Source: Anaerolineae bacterium
GTDB lineage: Bacteria; Chloroflexota; Anaerolineae; Aggregatilineales; Phototrophicaceae
NCBI GenBank assembly: GCA_022824565.1
Contig: JAJDZQ010000056.1
Span: forward strand, 1-49,531
Reading direction: 5' to 3'
Length of the DNA: 49,531 bases
In this document: in pieces, positions 14,838 through 23,693 of the stretch
How positions within the stretch are numbered: the stretch's first letter is position 1
Layout of the letters: each line of letters starts with the position of its first letter
Position numbers and translations under genes: made by a program
Notes under the pieces: generated by a model
What the model was told of the DNA's origin: nothing
The model's database searches: none
What the model saw: the letters and a program-made list of their open reading frames with translations, nothing else

Positions 14838-16142
14838 ATGACCGCCCTTTGCAAGCGAACACTGAGTTTATGCCTGTTGTTGTCGTTGTTCATCGGCGCT
14901 GCCTACGCGCAGGATGACATCGTCATCGACTTCTATTTTCCTTCTGCCACCGCCAATGACGCCGAAGGAATCTTCCAGCGCTATGCCGACATGTTCGAGG
15001 AAGAGAATCCCGGCATCAGCATCAACCCTGTCTTCACCGGCAGCTATACCGACACGCGCAATACAATTTTGACCGAGCTGCAAGGTGGCGGCGCAGGACC
15101 CGATGTCGCTGTGATGCTGTCTATCGATCTCTACAGCTTTGCCGAAGAAGGGTATATCGTGCCGGCGCAGACGTTCATCGATGGCATGCAAGATGGCGAT
15201 GCCTATGTCAGCGACTTCTTCCCGGCTTTGATGCGCAATGGCGTGGACGAAGACGGCAATGTCTGGGCCATTCCTTTCCAGCGCAGCACGCCTATTCTCT
15301 ATTACAATGCCGACCTGTTGGCAGAAGCCGGCTATGACAGCCCGCCCACCAACAATGCCGAGCTGGTCGAGATTGCGCAGGCTTTGACCACCGATGATCG
15401 GCATGGCTTGCTGGTGCCAGTTGCTGGCGGCTTCCCCATCTGGATGTATCAGAGCTTTGCCATCGCCTTTGGGCACAATATCGTCGATGACGACCCAACC
15501 GCGGTTTATTTCAACACGCCAGAAGCCGTGGCTGCGGTCGAATTCGTTCGCTCGCTGGGCACCGATCTGGGCGTGGGGCCTGCTGGCGGCGCAGCTTGGG
15601 GTGATACGCCCGTGGCCTTCCTGGCGGGCCAAGCGGCCATGATTTATCATACCACCGGCAATCTGACGCGCATTCTGGGCGGCGCAGACTTCGAAGTCGG
15701 CGTATGGTATCTGCCTAGCGGGCCAGCCGGCGAAGATGGCACGGGCTACGGCTCGCCCACCGGCGGCGGCAATCTGTACATCTTTGACGATGGCAGTAAA
15801 TCGCAATCCGAGCTGGACGCTATCTGGAAATGGGTGACTTTCTTGTCGTCGCCAGCGATCCAAGCCGACTGGGGCGCGACAACCGGCTACATCGCCGCCA
15901 ATGCCAGCGCCTGGCAGACCGAGCCGCTGGCTTCGCTCTCCATGGAGCATCCGCAGTATCTGATCGCGCGCGACCAACTGCAGCATGCCGGCAAGGAGTT
16001 CTCCAGTTATGCGACCATCACGATTCAGGGCATCATCAACGGGACGTTGGAAAGCATTTTGACCGGCGAATCGGCAGATGCACAAGCCGCGCTGGATGCC
16101 GCGCAAGCGCAAATCGATGGCATCCTGGCCGATTATCGCTAG
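14838..16142 (+). CDS. Extracellular solute-binding protein, sugar-type (family 1)
   Basis: A 434-residue exported protein. The signal peptide runs to about residue 24 and ends AAYA before QDD, a type I signal-peptidase site; there is no lipobox cysteine, so it should be a soluble protein rather than a lipoprotein. Landmarks of the MalE/UgpB family: YFPSATANDAEGIFQRYADMFEEENPGI, GGGAGPDVAVML, WAIPFQRSTPILYYNADLLAEAGYD and FLAGQAAMIYHTTGN. The next two genes are permeases of the same importer class. The ligand is probably a carbohydrate or glycerol-phosphate ester; the sequence does not tell which. Confidence 0.85.
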   Translation: MTALCKRTLSLCLLLSLFIGAAYAQDDIVIDFYFPSATANDAEGIFQRYADMFEEENPGISINPVFTGSYTDTRNTILTELQGGGAGPDVAVMLSIDLYSFAEEGYIVPAQTFIDGMQDGDAYVSDFFPALMRNGVDEDGNVWAIPFQRSTPILYYNADLLAEAGYDSPPTNNAELVEIAQALTTDDRHGLLVPVAGGFPIWMYQSFAIAFGHNIVDDDPTAVYFNTPEAVAAVEFVRSLGTDLGVGPAGGAAWGDTPVAFLAGQAAMIYHTTGNLTRILGGADFEVGVWYLPSGPAGEDGTGYGSPTGGGNLYIFDDGSKSQSELDAIWKWVTFLSSPAIQADWGATTGYIAANASAWQTEPLASLSMEHPQYLIARDQLQHAGKEFSSYATITIQGIINGTLESILTGESADAQAALDAAQAQIDGILADYR

Positions 16143-16148
16143 CATAAA

Positions 16149-16176
16149 CAGGGGTGTGGCCAGTGGCGCGCCCCTG
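16149..16176 (+). other. Intergenic hairpin after the solute-binding protein gene
   Basis: CAGGGG (16149-16154) pairs with CCCCTG (16171-16176), with no T-run after it. It lies in the 99-nt gap between the binding-protein gene and the permease. Such hairpins often protect the 3' end of the binding-protein message, raising its level over the permeases. Confidence 0.45.
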
Positions 16177-16241
16177 TCTCTGGCACCTGGCGCGGTCATC
16201 TGGCTGTCGCTGGCGCACAATCCCGGCGAGATGGTCTCTCC

Positions 16242-17162
16242 ATGATCGCCAAGGTCTGGCGGGCCAGGCTCATTGCGCGCTTGTTGCCCTATTTGTTGAT
16301 TGCGCCGACATTTGTGCTGGTGCTAATGTTCACTGTCCTGCCCGCCTTCAATACAGTCAATGACAGCTTTTACAAACCCGCGCGGGGGCTGAACGCGGCT
16401 GGCAAATCTCCCCAGTTTGTCCATCTGCAGAACTTCGTCGATATTCTGGACGACAGCCACTACATGGGACAGCGCTTCCTGCGCAGCTTCCGCAATACGC
16501 TCATATTCGCCCTGGCGACAGTGTTTGTTGCCGTGCCCTTGGGCTTGCTGCTGGCTTTGCTATTGAACCGGCCACAGCGGTTGTTGGGCATTTGGCGCTT
16601 TGCTGTTTTTTACCCGGCGCTGCTGCCACTTATCGGCGCGGCCAGTATCTGGTCCTTCATATTTAGCGACAGCATCGGTCTGGCGAATGCCGTGCTGCGC
16701 AGTTTTGGGCATCCGGGTCTGAACTGGCTGGGCGACCGCAATCTGGTGCTGCTGTCGGTCATCATTGTCAATATATGGAAGCAAGCCGGCTACTTTATGA
16801 TCTTCTTCCTGGCTGGCCTGCAGAATATCGCGCGCGAATTGTATGAAGCGGCAGCGCTGGATGGTGCCGACAGATTCCAGCAATTTATGGGGTTGACACT
16901 GCCGCTGCTGCGCCGCACCCTGCTATTCGTCAGCGTCATCTCCTTCACATTCGCCTTCCAGACCGTGGAACAGCTGCAAGCCCTGGGCGAAGGCGGCCCA
17001 GCCGACAGCGCCAATCTGCTGCTATATCTGATCTTTCAGAATATCGCCGAACGTCGCAACTGGGGCTATGTCAATGCCATGACCCTTGTGCTTATTGCTG
17101 TCGTGCTGGTCTTTACGTTGGGCAACTTCCTGCTCTTTGAGCGCAGCGAGAGTGAAAGATGA
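16242..17162 (+). CDS. Sugar-type ABC importer permease (MalF-like)
   Basis: A 306-residue membrane protein of the binding-protein-dependent transport family. About six transmembrane segments start at about residue 17 (LLPYLLIAPTFVLVLMFTVLPAF). The EAA loop that contacts the ATPase reads ELYEAAALDGADRFQQFMGLTLPLL. The ATG at 16242 has only a weak ribosome-binding site. The stop overlaps the second permease by 4 bp (ATGA). Confidence 0.85.
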   Translation: MIAKVWRARLIARLLPYLLIAPTFVLVLMFTVLPAFNTVNDSFYKPARGLNAAGKSPQFVHLQNFVDILDDSHYMGQRFLRSFRNTLIFALATVFVAVPLGLLLALLLNRPQRLLGIWRFAVFYPALLPLIGAASIWSFIFSDSIGLANAVLRSFGHPGLNWLGDRNLVLLSVIIVNIWKQAGYFMIFFLAGLQNIARELYEAAALDGADRFQQFMGLTLPLLRRTLLFVSVISFTFAFQTVEQLQALGEGGPADSANLLLYLIFQNIAERRNWGYVNAMTLVLIAVVLVFTLGNFLLFERSESER

Positions 17163-17989
17163 CAGGCAAAAGCGGAGCCGCGCAAACTGTCGCCGCCGTC
17201 TTGACGGGAGCGATCGGCATAGTCTTTCTGCTGCCGCTCGTCTTCACTATTCTGGTCAGCATCCGCCCAGAGAACGAACCGGTCACGCAGGGCAGCATCT
17301 TCTTCGGCAGCGAAATCACGCTTTCGCTCTATCAGCACGCTTTGAACATCGCGCCCTGGGGCTTGCACTATCTCAACAGCATCATCTTTGTGGGCGGGAC
17401 ATTGCTCGTCCAGCTATTCACGGTGACTTGCGCCGCCTATGCTTTTGCGCGCCTGCGATTTTGGGGGCGCAACCTGCTGCTGCTGGTGATCTTGCTGCAG
17501 TTGATGATCCCGTCTGGCGTGTTGCTGGTGCAGAACTTCCGCATGATCAATCTGCTGGGGCTGTTTGATACGCGGTTGGCGCTGATGCTTCCCTACTGGG
17601 GATCGGCATTTGGCATGCTGCTGCTGCGGCAGGCCTTCCGCGAGGTGCCAATTGAACTGGATGAGGCAGCGCGAATCGATGGCGCGAATCTGTTGCAAGT
17701 CATCCGTCATGTCTATGTCGTCAATGCCATCCCTGCCTATGTTGCTTTTGCGCTGGTCTCGCTTAGCTCGCATTGGAACGAGTTTCTGTGGCCCTTTATT
17801 ATCACCCGCTCCGAAGCGATTCGTCCGCTCACTGTCGGGCTGAACAAGCTGATCAAAACCACCGACCAGGGCGCGTTTTATGGGCAGTTGATGGCGGGCA
17901 CAATCATCGTAATCACGCCGCTGGTGATCCTGTTTCTGCTTTTTCAACGACAATTTGTCGAGAGCTTCGCCCGCAGCGGCATCCGTTAA
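17159..17989 (+). CDS. Sugar-type ABC importer permease (MalG-like)
   Basis: A 276-residue partner permease with about six membrane segments and an EAA loop reading IELDEAARIDGANLLQVIRHVYV. No ATPase gene follows. The operon stops here and a sugar dehydrogenase with its own -10 element comes next. The ATPase may be a shared MsiK-like protein encoded elsewhere, as known for several sugar importers. Confidence 0.85.
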   Translation: MTGKSGAAQTVAAVLTGAIGIVFLLPLVFTILVSIRPENEPVTQGSIFFGSEITLSLYQHALNIAPWGLHYLNSIIFVGGTLLVQLFTVTCAAYAFARLRFWGRNLLLLVILLQLMIPSGVLLVQNFRMINLLGLFDTRLALMLPYWGSAFGMLLLRQAFREVPIELDEAARIDGANLLQVIRHVYVVNAIPAYVAFALVSLSSHWNEFLWPFIITRSEAIRPLTVGLNKLIKTTDQGAFYGQLMAGTIIVITPLVILFLLFQRQFVESFARSGIR

Positions 17990-18020
17990 TTTCTACCTGT
18001 AGAGCAAGCTGGGCGCGTAT

Positions 18021-18026
18021 TATAAT
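18021..18026 (+). promoter_or_regulatory. Consensus -10 element upstream of the glycan cluster
   Basis: A perfect TATAAT about 32 nt before the dehydrogenase start codon. No clear -35 hexamer at 16-18 bp. Confidence 0.5.
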
Positions 18027-18057
18027 CACGCCGACTCGTCAAGCGCACTGGGTGACT

Positions 18058-19368
18058 ATGACTTATCAGAAAGAATTGCTCGCAAAGTTCGCGATGCGCG
18101 CTGCCCAGATCGGCATCGTCGGCTTGGGCTATGTCGGCTTGCCGCTGGCTGTGGAATTCGCCGAAGCCGGCTTTTGCGTGCTGGGCGTGGATGTGGCACC
18201 AGAAAAAGTGGCGCAAGTCAACGCCGGGCGCAGTTATATCGCCGATGTGCCAGATGCGCGGCTGGCAGAGCTGGTCGCTGCGGGACGATTGCGCGCCACG
18301 ACCAGCTATGACGAACTGCGGACGGTCGATGCCATCAGCATATGTGTGCCGACGCCTCTGCGCAAAACAGGCGATCCCGATATGTCCTACATCATTCAGG
18401 CGGCGCAATCCATCGCGCAGGTTCGCCGTCCGGGCATGCTCATCGTGCTGGAAAGCACCACCTACCCTGGCACCACCGAAGAAGTTATCGTGCCGCGCAT
18501 CGCCGGCGACAACCTGAACTTGGGCGAAGATGTTTTTGTCGCCTATTCACCAGAGCGCATCGACCCGGGCAACAGTGATTTTACGGTGCGCAATACGCCC
18601 AAAGTCGTTGGCGGCATCACCCGGGCCTGCAGCCAGGTCGCCACGGCGCTCTATGAATCGGCTGTTGAGCGCGTTGTGCAGGTGTCTTCGCCGACTGCTG
18701 CCGAGATGGTCAAGTTGCTAGAAAATACCTTCCGCGCGGTGAATATCGGCTTGGTCAACGAGATGGCGCTGATGTGCGACAAGCTGGATGTTGATGTCTG
18801 GGAGGTCATTCAAGCTGCCGCCAGCAAGCCTTTCGGTTATATGCCCTTTTATCCTGGACCGGGTTTGGGCGGTCACTGCATCCCGGTCGACCCGCATTAC
18901 CTGAGCTGGAAACTGAAGACCTTGAATTACAACGCGCGCTTTATCGAGCTGGCCAGCGAGATCAATACATCCATGCCCTATTATGTGCTGGACAAAATAA
19001 CCGAAGCGCTGAACAACCTGGAGCGGTCGGTGCGCGGCTCGCGAATAGTGATTTTGGGCGTGGCCTACAAGCGCGATGTCGATGATGTGCGCGAAAGCCC
19101 GGCGCTGGATATCCTGAGTCTGCTGCGACAACGCGGCGCTGATGTCTGCTATCATGACCCCCATGTGCCGCAAGTGCGCCTGGAAAGCGATGTCAAGCTG
19201 CTTTCTCAGCCATTTTGTCATGACTTGCTACGAGGCGCGCACTGCGTCGTTATCGTAACCGACCACTCAGCCACTGATTGGGAAGCCGTGCGCCGCCACA
19301 GCCAACTGATCGTGGATACGCGGCATGTCTTCCGCAATGGGGATGCCAGCCACATCATCGGCTTGTGA
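18058..19368 (+). CDS. UDP-N-acetyl-D-hexosamine 6-dehydrogenase (WbpA/WecC-like)
   Basis: A 436-residue NAD-dependent nucleotide-sugar dehydrogenase that oxidises a UDP-HexNAc to the uronic acid. The N-terminal GLGYVGLPLAVEFAEAGF (22-39) binds NAD. The catalytic cysteine is Cys274 in GLGGHCIPVDPHYLSW. ESTTYPGTTEEV and the late GVAYKRDVDDVRESPAL segment are typical of the WbpA/WecC branch rather than UDP-glucose dehydrogenase. The ATG at 18058 gives the family's usual helical lead (KELLAKF). It is first in a cluster with glycosyltransferases, so it likely supplies a uronic-acid sugar for a surface polysaccharide. Confidence 0.88.
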   Translation: MTYQKELLAKFAMRAAQIGIVGLGYVGLPLAVEFAEAGFCVLGVDVAPEKVAQVNAGRSYIADVPDARLAELVAAGRLRATTSYDELRTVDAISICVPTPLRKTGDPDMSYIIQAAQSIAQVRRPGMLIVLESTTYPGTTEEVIVPRIAGDNLNLGEDVFVAYSPERIDPGNSDFTVRNTPKVVGGITRACSQVATALYESAVERVVQVSSPTAAEMVKLLENTFRAVNIGLVNEMALMCDKLDVDVWEVIQAAASKPFGYMPFYPGPGLGGHCIPVDPHYLSWKLKTLNYNARFIELASEINTSMPYYVLDKITEALNNLERSVRGSRIVILGVAYKRDVDDVRESPALDILSLLRQRGADVCYHDPHVPQVRLESDVKLLSQPFCHDLLRGAHCVVIVTDHSATDWEAVRRHSQLIVDTRHVFRNGDASHIIGL

Positions 19369-20483
19369 GCCTGCGCATCGCCATTGACGCCAGCCGCGCC
19401 ACCGCCGTCCAGCCGACTGGCACCGAAACGTATGCCCTGCGCCTGGTTCAAACATTGATCCATGCCAACGAAAGCCTGGCACAGCCTTTTCACTTTCGCA
19501 TTTACTTTCGTGACAAGCCGGCGAATCGGCTTTTTGATCGCTCCAATTTTGTCGAGCAAGCGGTCATCCGGCTGCCAAGGCTGTGGACGCACCTGGGTTT
19601 GGCGACGGCGCTGTGGCGCTGGCAGCCCGACATCCTGTTTGTGCCGGCGCATACCTTGCCTTTTGCATTTCCTGGCCCCGCCATCGTTACTACGCATGAT
19701 CTGGGCTACAAGTACTTCCCCGGCGCGCATACCTCTTGGCAGCGCTTCTATCTCGATAGGACCACTCGTTACAGCCAGGGACGAGCTCGTATCGTGCTGG
19801 CCGATAGCCAAGCCACCGCCGATGATTTGACGCGCTTTTATGGCACGCCGCGCCAGAAAATCCGCGTGGTTTACCCCGGCGTGGATGAAGAGCCGCCCGC
19901 ATCGCCAGCGCAAGTACAGGCTATACGCGAGAAATACCGCTTGCCGCCACGCTATTTTATGTATCTGGGCACCTTGCAACCGCGCAAAAATATCGGGCGA
20001 CTCGTGCAGGCTTTCGCGCAATGGCAAGCCTCCGCGGCTGATGAAGAGACGGCGCTGGTGCTTACGGGCGGGCGCGGCTGGCTCTTCGATGAAAGCTGGC
20101 TGGTGGGCGCGCACAATTTGCATCGCACGGGCTACATCGAAGGCGCAGATAAAGCTGCCCTGCTGGCCGGCGCGCTGGCTTTGGTTTTCCCCAGCCTGTA
20201 CGAAGGGTTTGGCTTCCCGGTTGTCGAGGCGATGCGCAGTGGCACGCCGGTCATCGCCAGCAACACATCCAGCCTGCCCGAGCTGGTCGGCGATTGCGGC
20301 ATCCTGGTCGATCCGCTGAATACCGCCGATATCGCAGCTGCCATGCGGCGAATCAGCGATGACGAGCGGCTGCGCAACGATCTCGGTGCCCAGGGACGAG
20401 CGCGGGCGCAGCGCTTCAACTGGGAGACGGCGGCGTTGCAGGTGCTGGATGCCTTCGCAGAGTTGGGCGCGGACCTGCGCTAA
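19365..20483 (+). CDS. Glycosyltransferase family 4 (GT-B)
   Basis: A 372-residue GT-B enzyme. The donor-binding half contains YLGTLQPRKNIGRLVQAF and the family signature PSLYEGFGFPVVEAMRSGTPVIASNTSSLPELVGD, with E-x7-E for the nucleotide sugar. The N-terminal IAIDASRA...QPTGTETYALRLV is typical of mannosyl- or rhamnosyltransferase-like GT4. The start is GTG at 19365, overlapping the dehydrogenase stop by 4 bp (GTGA), which implies translational coupling. The donor sugar cannot be told. Confidence 0.85.
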   Translation: MSLRIAIDASRATAVQPTGTETYALRLVQTLIHANESLAQPFHFRIYFRDKPANRLFDRSNFVEQAVIRLPRLWTHLGLATALWRWQPDILFVPAHTLPFAFPGPAIVTTHDLGYKYFPGAHTSWQRFYLDRTTRYSQGRARIVLADSQATADDLTRFYGTPRQKIRVVYPGVDEEPPASPAQVQAIREKYRLPPRYFMYLGTLQPRKNIGRLVQAFAQWQASAADEETALVLTGGRGWLFDESWLVGAHNLHRTGYIEGADKAALLAGALALVFPSLYEGFGFPVVEAMRSGTPVIASNTSSLPELVGDCGILVDPLNTADIAAAMRRISDDERLRNDLGAQGRARAQRFNWETAALQVLDAFAELGADLR

Positions 20484-20491
20484 AATCGGCG

Positions 20492-22363
20492 ATGATGATG
20501 AACGAGCGGATTCTCCTGGTGCAGTTGGCAGATATTGGCGATCTCGTTTTGACGACGCCGGCCATCGCTGCCTTGCGAGAAGCGCAGCCCACGGCGGTCA
20601 TCGATCTGTTGGCAGCGGCACAGGCACTGCCGATTTTGCCTGACGGGCTAGTGGACGAAACCTTTGCATTCGACCGTGCCGGCCAGAGCGCCAGTCGCGC
20701 TATGTTTGCGCCTGGCAATTTGTCTTTGCTGCTGCGAATCGTGCGCAAACGTTATGACAGCCTGGTCTTCTTCCATCATTTTACCTTGCGCGCTGGCTTG
20801 TGGAAGTTTCGGCTGATTGCCAGAGCCAGCGGGGCGAAGCGCATAATCGGCTTGCAAAATGGCAAAGCGGGCTTCCTCACCGATTCGCTGCCAGACAGCG
20901 GATTCGGCGCGCGGCATCAAGCGCAATACTGGCTGGATCTGGTCGGACGGTTGGGCGCTTGCAGTCAACCACGCCCAGCCCAAGTGCGGCGGCAGGCGCA
21001 TCCCCTGCTGCGCGGCTCGCTGAATGCGCCCAGCGTGGCCATGCATGCGGGCAGCGGCGGTTATAGCCCGGCGCGGCGCTGGGATGTGCAGAAGTTTGCC
21101 GAGCTGGCGCGGCTGCTCCAGGAAAAATGCCAGGCGAGCATCGTAATCGTGGGGCAAAAAGATGATCGCGGGCAAGAACTTGCCAAGTCGCTGGCTGCCC
21201 CGTATGTCGATCTTACCGGCCAGACCAGCCTTCCGCAGCTGGCGTATGTCATCGCCCATGTCGACCTCTTCGTTGGCGCGGATAGCGGCGTCATGCACCT
21301 GGCAGCGGCTGTCGGCACGCCCGTGCTGAGTTTCTTTGGTCCCAGCAATGCCAGCGCCTGGCAGCCTTGGGCGATTGATGGGCGCTCGGCCGTGCTGCAT
21401 AGCGGCGTCGCTTGCAGCCCCTGCAGTTATGTCGGGCAGAAGATCGGCGCCAGAGAAGGCTGCGCTGCCCGCACCTGCATGAAATTGCTGCGCCCAACAC
21501 AGGCATTTGCAGCCGCGCTGGAGCTGCTGGCTGGGCGCGAACCGGCCCGGACAAGTACACAGACGGTCGAGCGCAGCCCCAACCGACGACTCAATTTGCT
21601 GGGTGTGCCGGTCGATGCGGTTTCCTATGCCGGCTGGCTCGCGTTAATCGCAAGCTGGATAGCAGCTGGCGGTGGAGCGCGCCAGGTCTGCACCGTCAAC
21701 CCTGAGTTCATCATGATCGCGCAGGGCGACCCGATATTTCTGGGCATACTGCAGCGGGCGACGTTGTGTGTGTCCGATGGCGTGGGTTTGCTTTGGGCTT
21801 GTCGACGCAGGGGATTCGCCTTGCCAGAGCGGGTTACTGGCTCGGACGGCGTGCCACGGATTGCGCAGGCGGCCGCGCAACATGGCTGGCGGATCTTTCT
21901 GCTGGGCGCAGCGTCGGGCGTTGCCGAGCAAGCCGCGGCAGCTCTGGTAAAGACCTATCCGGGGCTGCATATCGTCGGCGCCTATGCCGGCAGCCCGGCC
22001 CCAGCCGAAGAAGACAGTATCGTGGCGAAGGTCAATGCCAGCCGCGCCGATATCCTCTTCGTCGCCTATGGCGCGCCGCAGCAAGACAAATGGATCGCCC
22101 GCAACCTGCCGCGCCTGCAAGTTTCGATGGCGATGGGCGTTGGCGGCTCCCTAGATTTTATCGCGGGCCTTGTGCCGCGCGCGCCCCGCTGGATGCAAGC
22201 TCGCGGATTGGAATGGCTGTATCGACTTTTGCGGCAACCCTGGCGGTTGCGGCGCATGCTGCGGCTGCCCCGCTTCGTATTCGCGGTTTGGCGAGCGGCT
22301 GATGTACACTCAAGGGCGGACAAAACAAGGCAAGCGAGCGAGCATGTCGATGGCTCTGGCTGA
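20492..22363 (+). CDS. Fusion glycosyltransferase: GT9 (heptosyltransferase-like) plus GT26 (WecG/TagA/CpsF)
   Basis: A single 623-residue frame holding two complete enzymes. Residues about 5-345 are GT9/ADP-heptosyltransferase-like: ILLVQLADIGDLVLTTPAI, MHAGSGG and GADSGVMHLAAAVGTPVLSFFGPS. A short linker (about 347-365) leads to a GT26 domain (about 366-600): TVNPEFIMIAQ, CVSDGVGLLWA with the presumed catalytic Asp429, RVTGSDGV, GAPQQDKWI and GGSLDFIAGLVPRAPRWMQ. GT26 members add ManNAc-type sugars to lipid-linked acceptors. Three ATGs in a row start the gene 8 nt after the GT4 stop. Its 3' end overlaps the next gene by 20 bp. Confidence 0.88.
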   Translation: MMMNERILLVQLADIGDLVLTTPAIAALREAQPTAVIDLLAAAQALPILPDGLVDETFAFDRAGQSASRAMFAPGNLSLLLRIVRKRYDSLVFFHHFTLRAGLWKFRLIARASGAKRIIGLQNGKAGFLTDSLPDSGFGARHQAQYWLDLVGRLGACSQPRPAQVRRQAHPLLRGSLNAPSVAMHAGSGGYSPARRWDVQKFAELARLLQEKCQASIVIVGQKDDRGQELAKSLAAPYVDLTGQTSLPQLAYVIAHVDLFVGADSGVMHLAAAVGTPVLSFFGPSNASAWQPWAIDGRSAVLHSGVACSPCSYVGQKIGAREGCAARTCMKLLRPTQAFAAALELLAGREPARTSTQTVERSPNRRLNLLGVPVDAVSYAGWLALIASWIAAGGGARQVCTVNPEFIMIAQGDPIFLGILQRATLCVSDGVGLLWACRRRGFALPERVTGSDGVPRIAQAAAQHGWRIFLLGAASGVAEQAAAALVKTYPGLHIVGAYAGSPAPAEEDSIVAKVNASRADILFVAYGAPQQDKWIARNLPRLQVSMAMGVGGSLDFIAGLVPRAPRWMQARGLEWLYRLLRQPWRLRRMLRLPRFVFAVWRAADVHSRADKTRQASEHVDGSG

Positions 22364-23336
22364 GTGCATTCCGCAACTGGCGGGGAAGAAAGTGCTGGTT
22401 ACCGGCGATGTGATGCTGGATGAATATATCACCGGCACGGCAATGCGCATGAGTCGGGAAGCGCCCGTGCCCGTGCTGGAATTTGAATCCAGGCGCTATA
22501 TCGCTGGCGGCGCAGCCAACCCGGCTGCAAATATCGTCGCGTTGGGAAGCCAGGCCATCCAGGTTGGTCTGGTTGGCGCTGACGAGGCGGGGCAAAAATT
22601 GCAGGCTATTTTGCAGGCTCGCGGCATCGACAGCGGCTTGATCACACAGGCAGGTCGCCCGACCACCGTAAAGACGCGCATCCTGGCGCAGATGGGCTTG
22701 CGCTTCCCGCAGCAGATTGCGCGCATTGACACCTTGACGCGCGCGCCCATCGATGCCGAGACCGAAGCGCAAATCAGCGAATTTGTGTGTGGGCAGATAG
22801 TGGCGGTCGATGCGGCGCTGCTATCTCATTATCATGGTGGCTTGCTGACGCCAGCGCTGGTCGGCCGGCTGCGGCAGCTGTGCGCAGCCAACAATGTGCT
22901 GCTGACAGCCGATGTACAGGGCGACTTCGCGACATTCGCCGGGCTGGATGTCATCAAATGCAACGCCGACGATGCCAGTCGGGCGCTGAACCGCGACCTG
23001 ACAAGCGATGCGGACTTTGAGCAAGGCGCGTTGGACTTGCACGAGCGGCTGGGCATTCGGCGGGCGACCATCATCACGCGCGGTGGACAGGGCGCGACCT
23101 GGACAGAGGGTGGGCGAGCAGGCAAATGTCCAGCGCCGCGGGTCAGCGATGTCTATGATACGGTTGGCGCAGGCGATACAGCCATCGCCACCATCACACT
23201 GGGGCTGGCCGGTGGCTTGTCTGCGCGCGATGCCGTCAGGCTCGCCAATATCGCCAGCGGCATCGTCGTCCGGCATTTGGGCAATTATGCGCCAACACCC
23301 GAGCAGATGCGGCAAAGCATTGCGGCAGCGCTATGA
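22344..23336 (+). CDS. PfkB-family sugar kinase, HldE/RfaE domain I-like
   Basis: A 330-residue carbohydrate kinase. GGAANPAANIVALG (about 53-66) and VYDTVGAGDTAIATITLGLAGG, with the catalytic Asp in GAGD, are the two PfkB signatures. The best likeness is to the D-glycero-beta-D-manno-heptose-7-phosphate kinase domain of HldE, without the C-terminal nucleotidyltransferase domain. Next to a heptosyltransferase-like gene, this points to heptose activation, but other ketose or hexose kinases cannot be excluded. The ATG at 22344 lies 20 bp inside the preceding gene. The 3' end overlaps the convergent VOC gene by 6 bp. Confidence 0.78.
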   Translation: MSMALAECIPQLAGKKVLVTGDVMLDEYITGTAMRMSREAPVPVLEFESRRYIAGGAANPAANIVALGSQAIQVGLVGADEAGQKLQAILQARGIDSGLITQAGRPTTVKTRILAQMGLRFPQQIARIDTLTRAPIDAETEAQISEFVCGQIVAVDAALLSHYHGGLLTPALVGRLRQLCAANNVLLTADVQGDFATFAGLDVIKCNADDASRALNRDLTSDADFEQGALDLHERLGIRRATIITRGGQGATWTEGGRAGKCPAPRVSDVYDTVGAGDTAIATITLGLAGGLSARDAVRLANIASGIVVRHLGNYAPTPEQMRQSIAAAL

Positions 23337-23693
23337 CATCAACTGCACAAATTCGATTGTGTTGCCATCGGGATCGGCCAACGATGCCACCTTGGCGCCT
23401 TTGTATTCGTCAATCGGGTTGATCTCGCTGCCATGACAAGCCAGCCCCCGTTGTATAGCCCGCTCGATATCGCCCACTTCGAAGCGCAACTGCTGCCGAT
23501 TCTGTTGGGCGACCACACCGGCGATTGCGTTGGGGCAAAGCGTCAGTTCCAGCGCGCCGATCTTGCCGCCATAAAATTGCTGGCTGCCGATGTGCACTGT
23601 AGCTTTCAGGCGCGCGTCAAAAACAGCATTGTAGAAGCGCACCATCTGGCGCATATTCGTTGTCGCAATGGTCAGCCCGCTCAAGCGCAGCAT
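23331..23693 (-). CDS. VOC (glyoxalase-like) family protein
   Basis: A 120-residue single-domain member of the vicinal oxygen chelate fold: LTIATTNMRQMVRFYNAVFDARL at the start, GLACHGSEI in the middle and SLADPDGNTIEFVQL at the end, with Glu in the usual metal position. Many such proteins are dioxygenases or binding proteins; the function here is open. An in-frame TTG at 23699 is possible, but the ATG at 23693 is more likely. That ATG sits on the opposite strand of the same CATG that starts the alkyltransferase-like gene. Confidence 0.75.
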   Translation of the reverse strand: MLRLSGLTIATTNMRQMVRFYNAVFDARLKATVHIGSQQFYGGKIGALELTLCPNAIAGVVAQQNRQQLRFEVGDIERAIQRGLACHGSEINPIDEYKGAKVASLADPDGNTIEFVQLMS

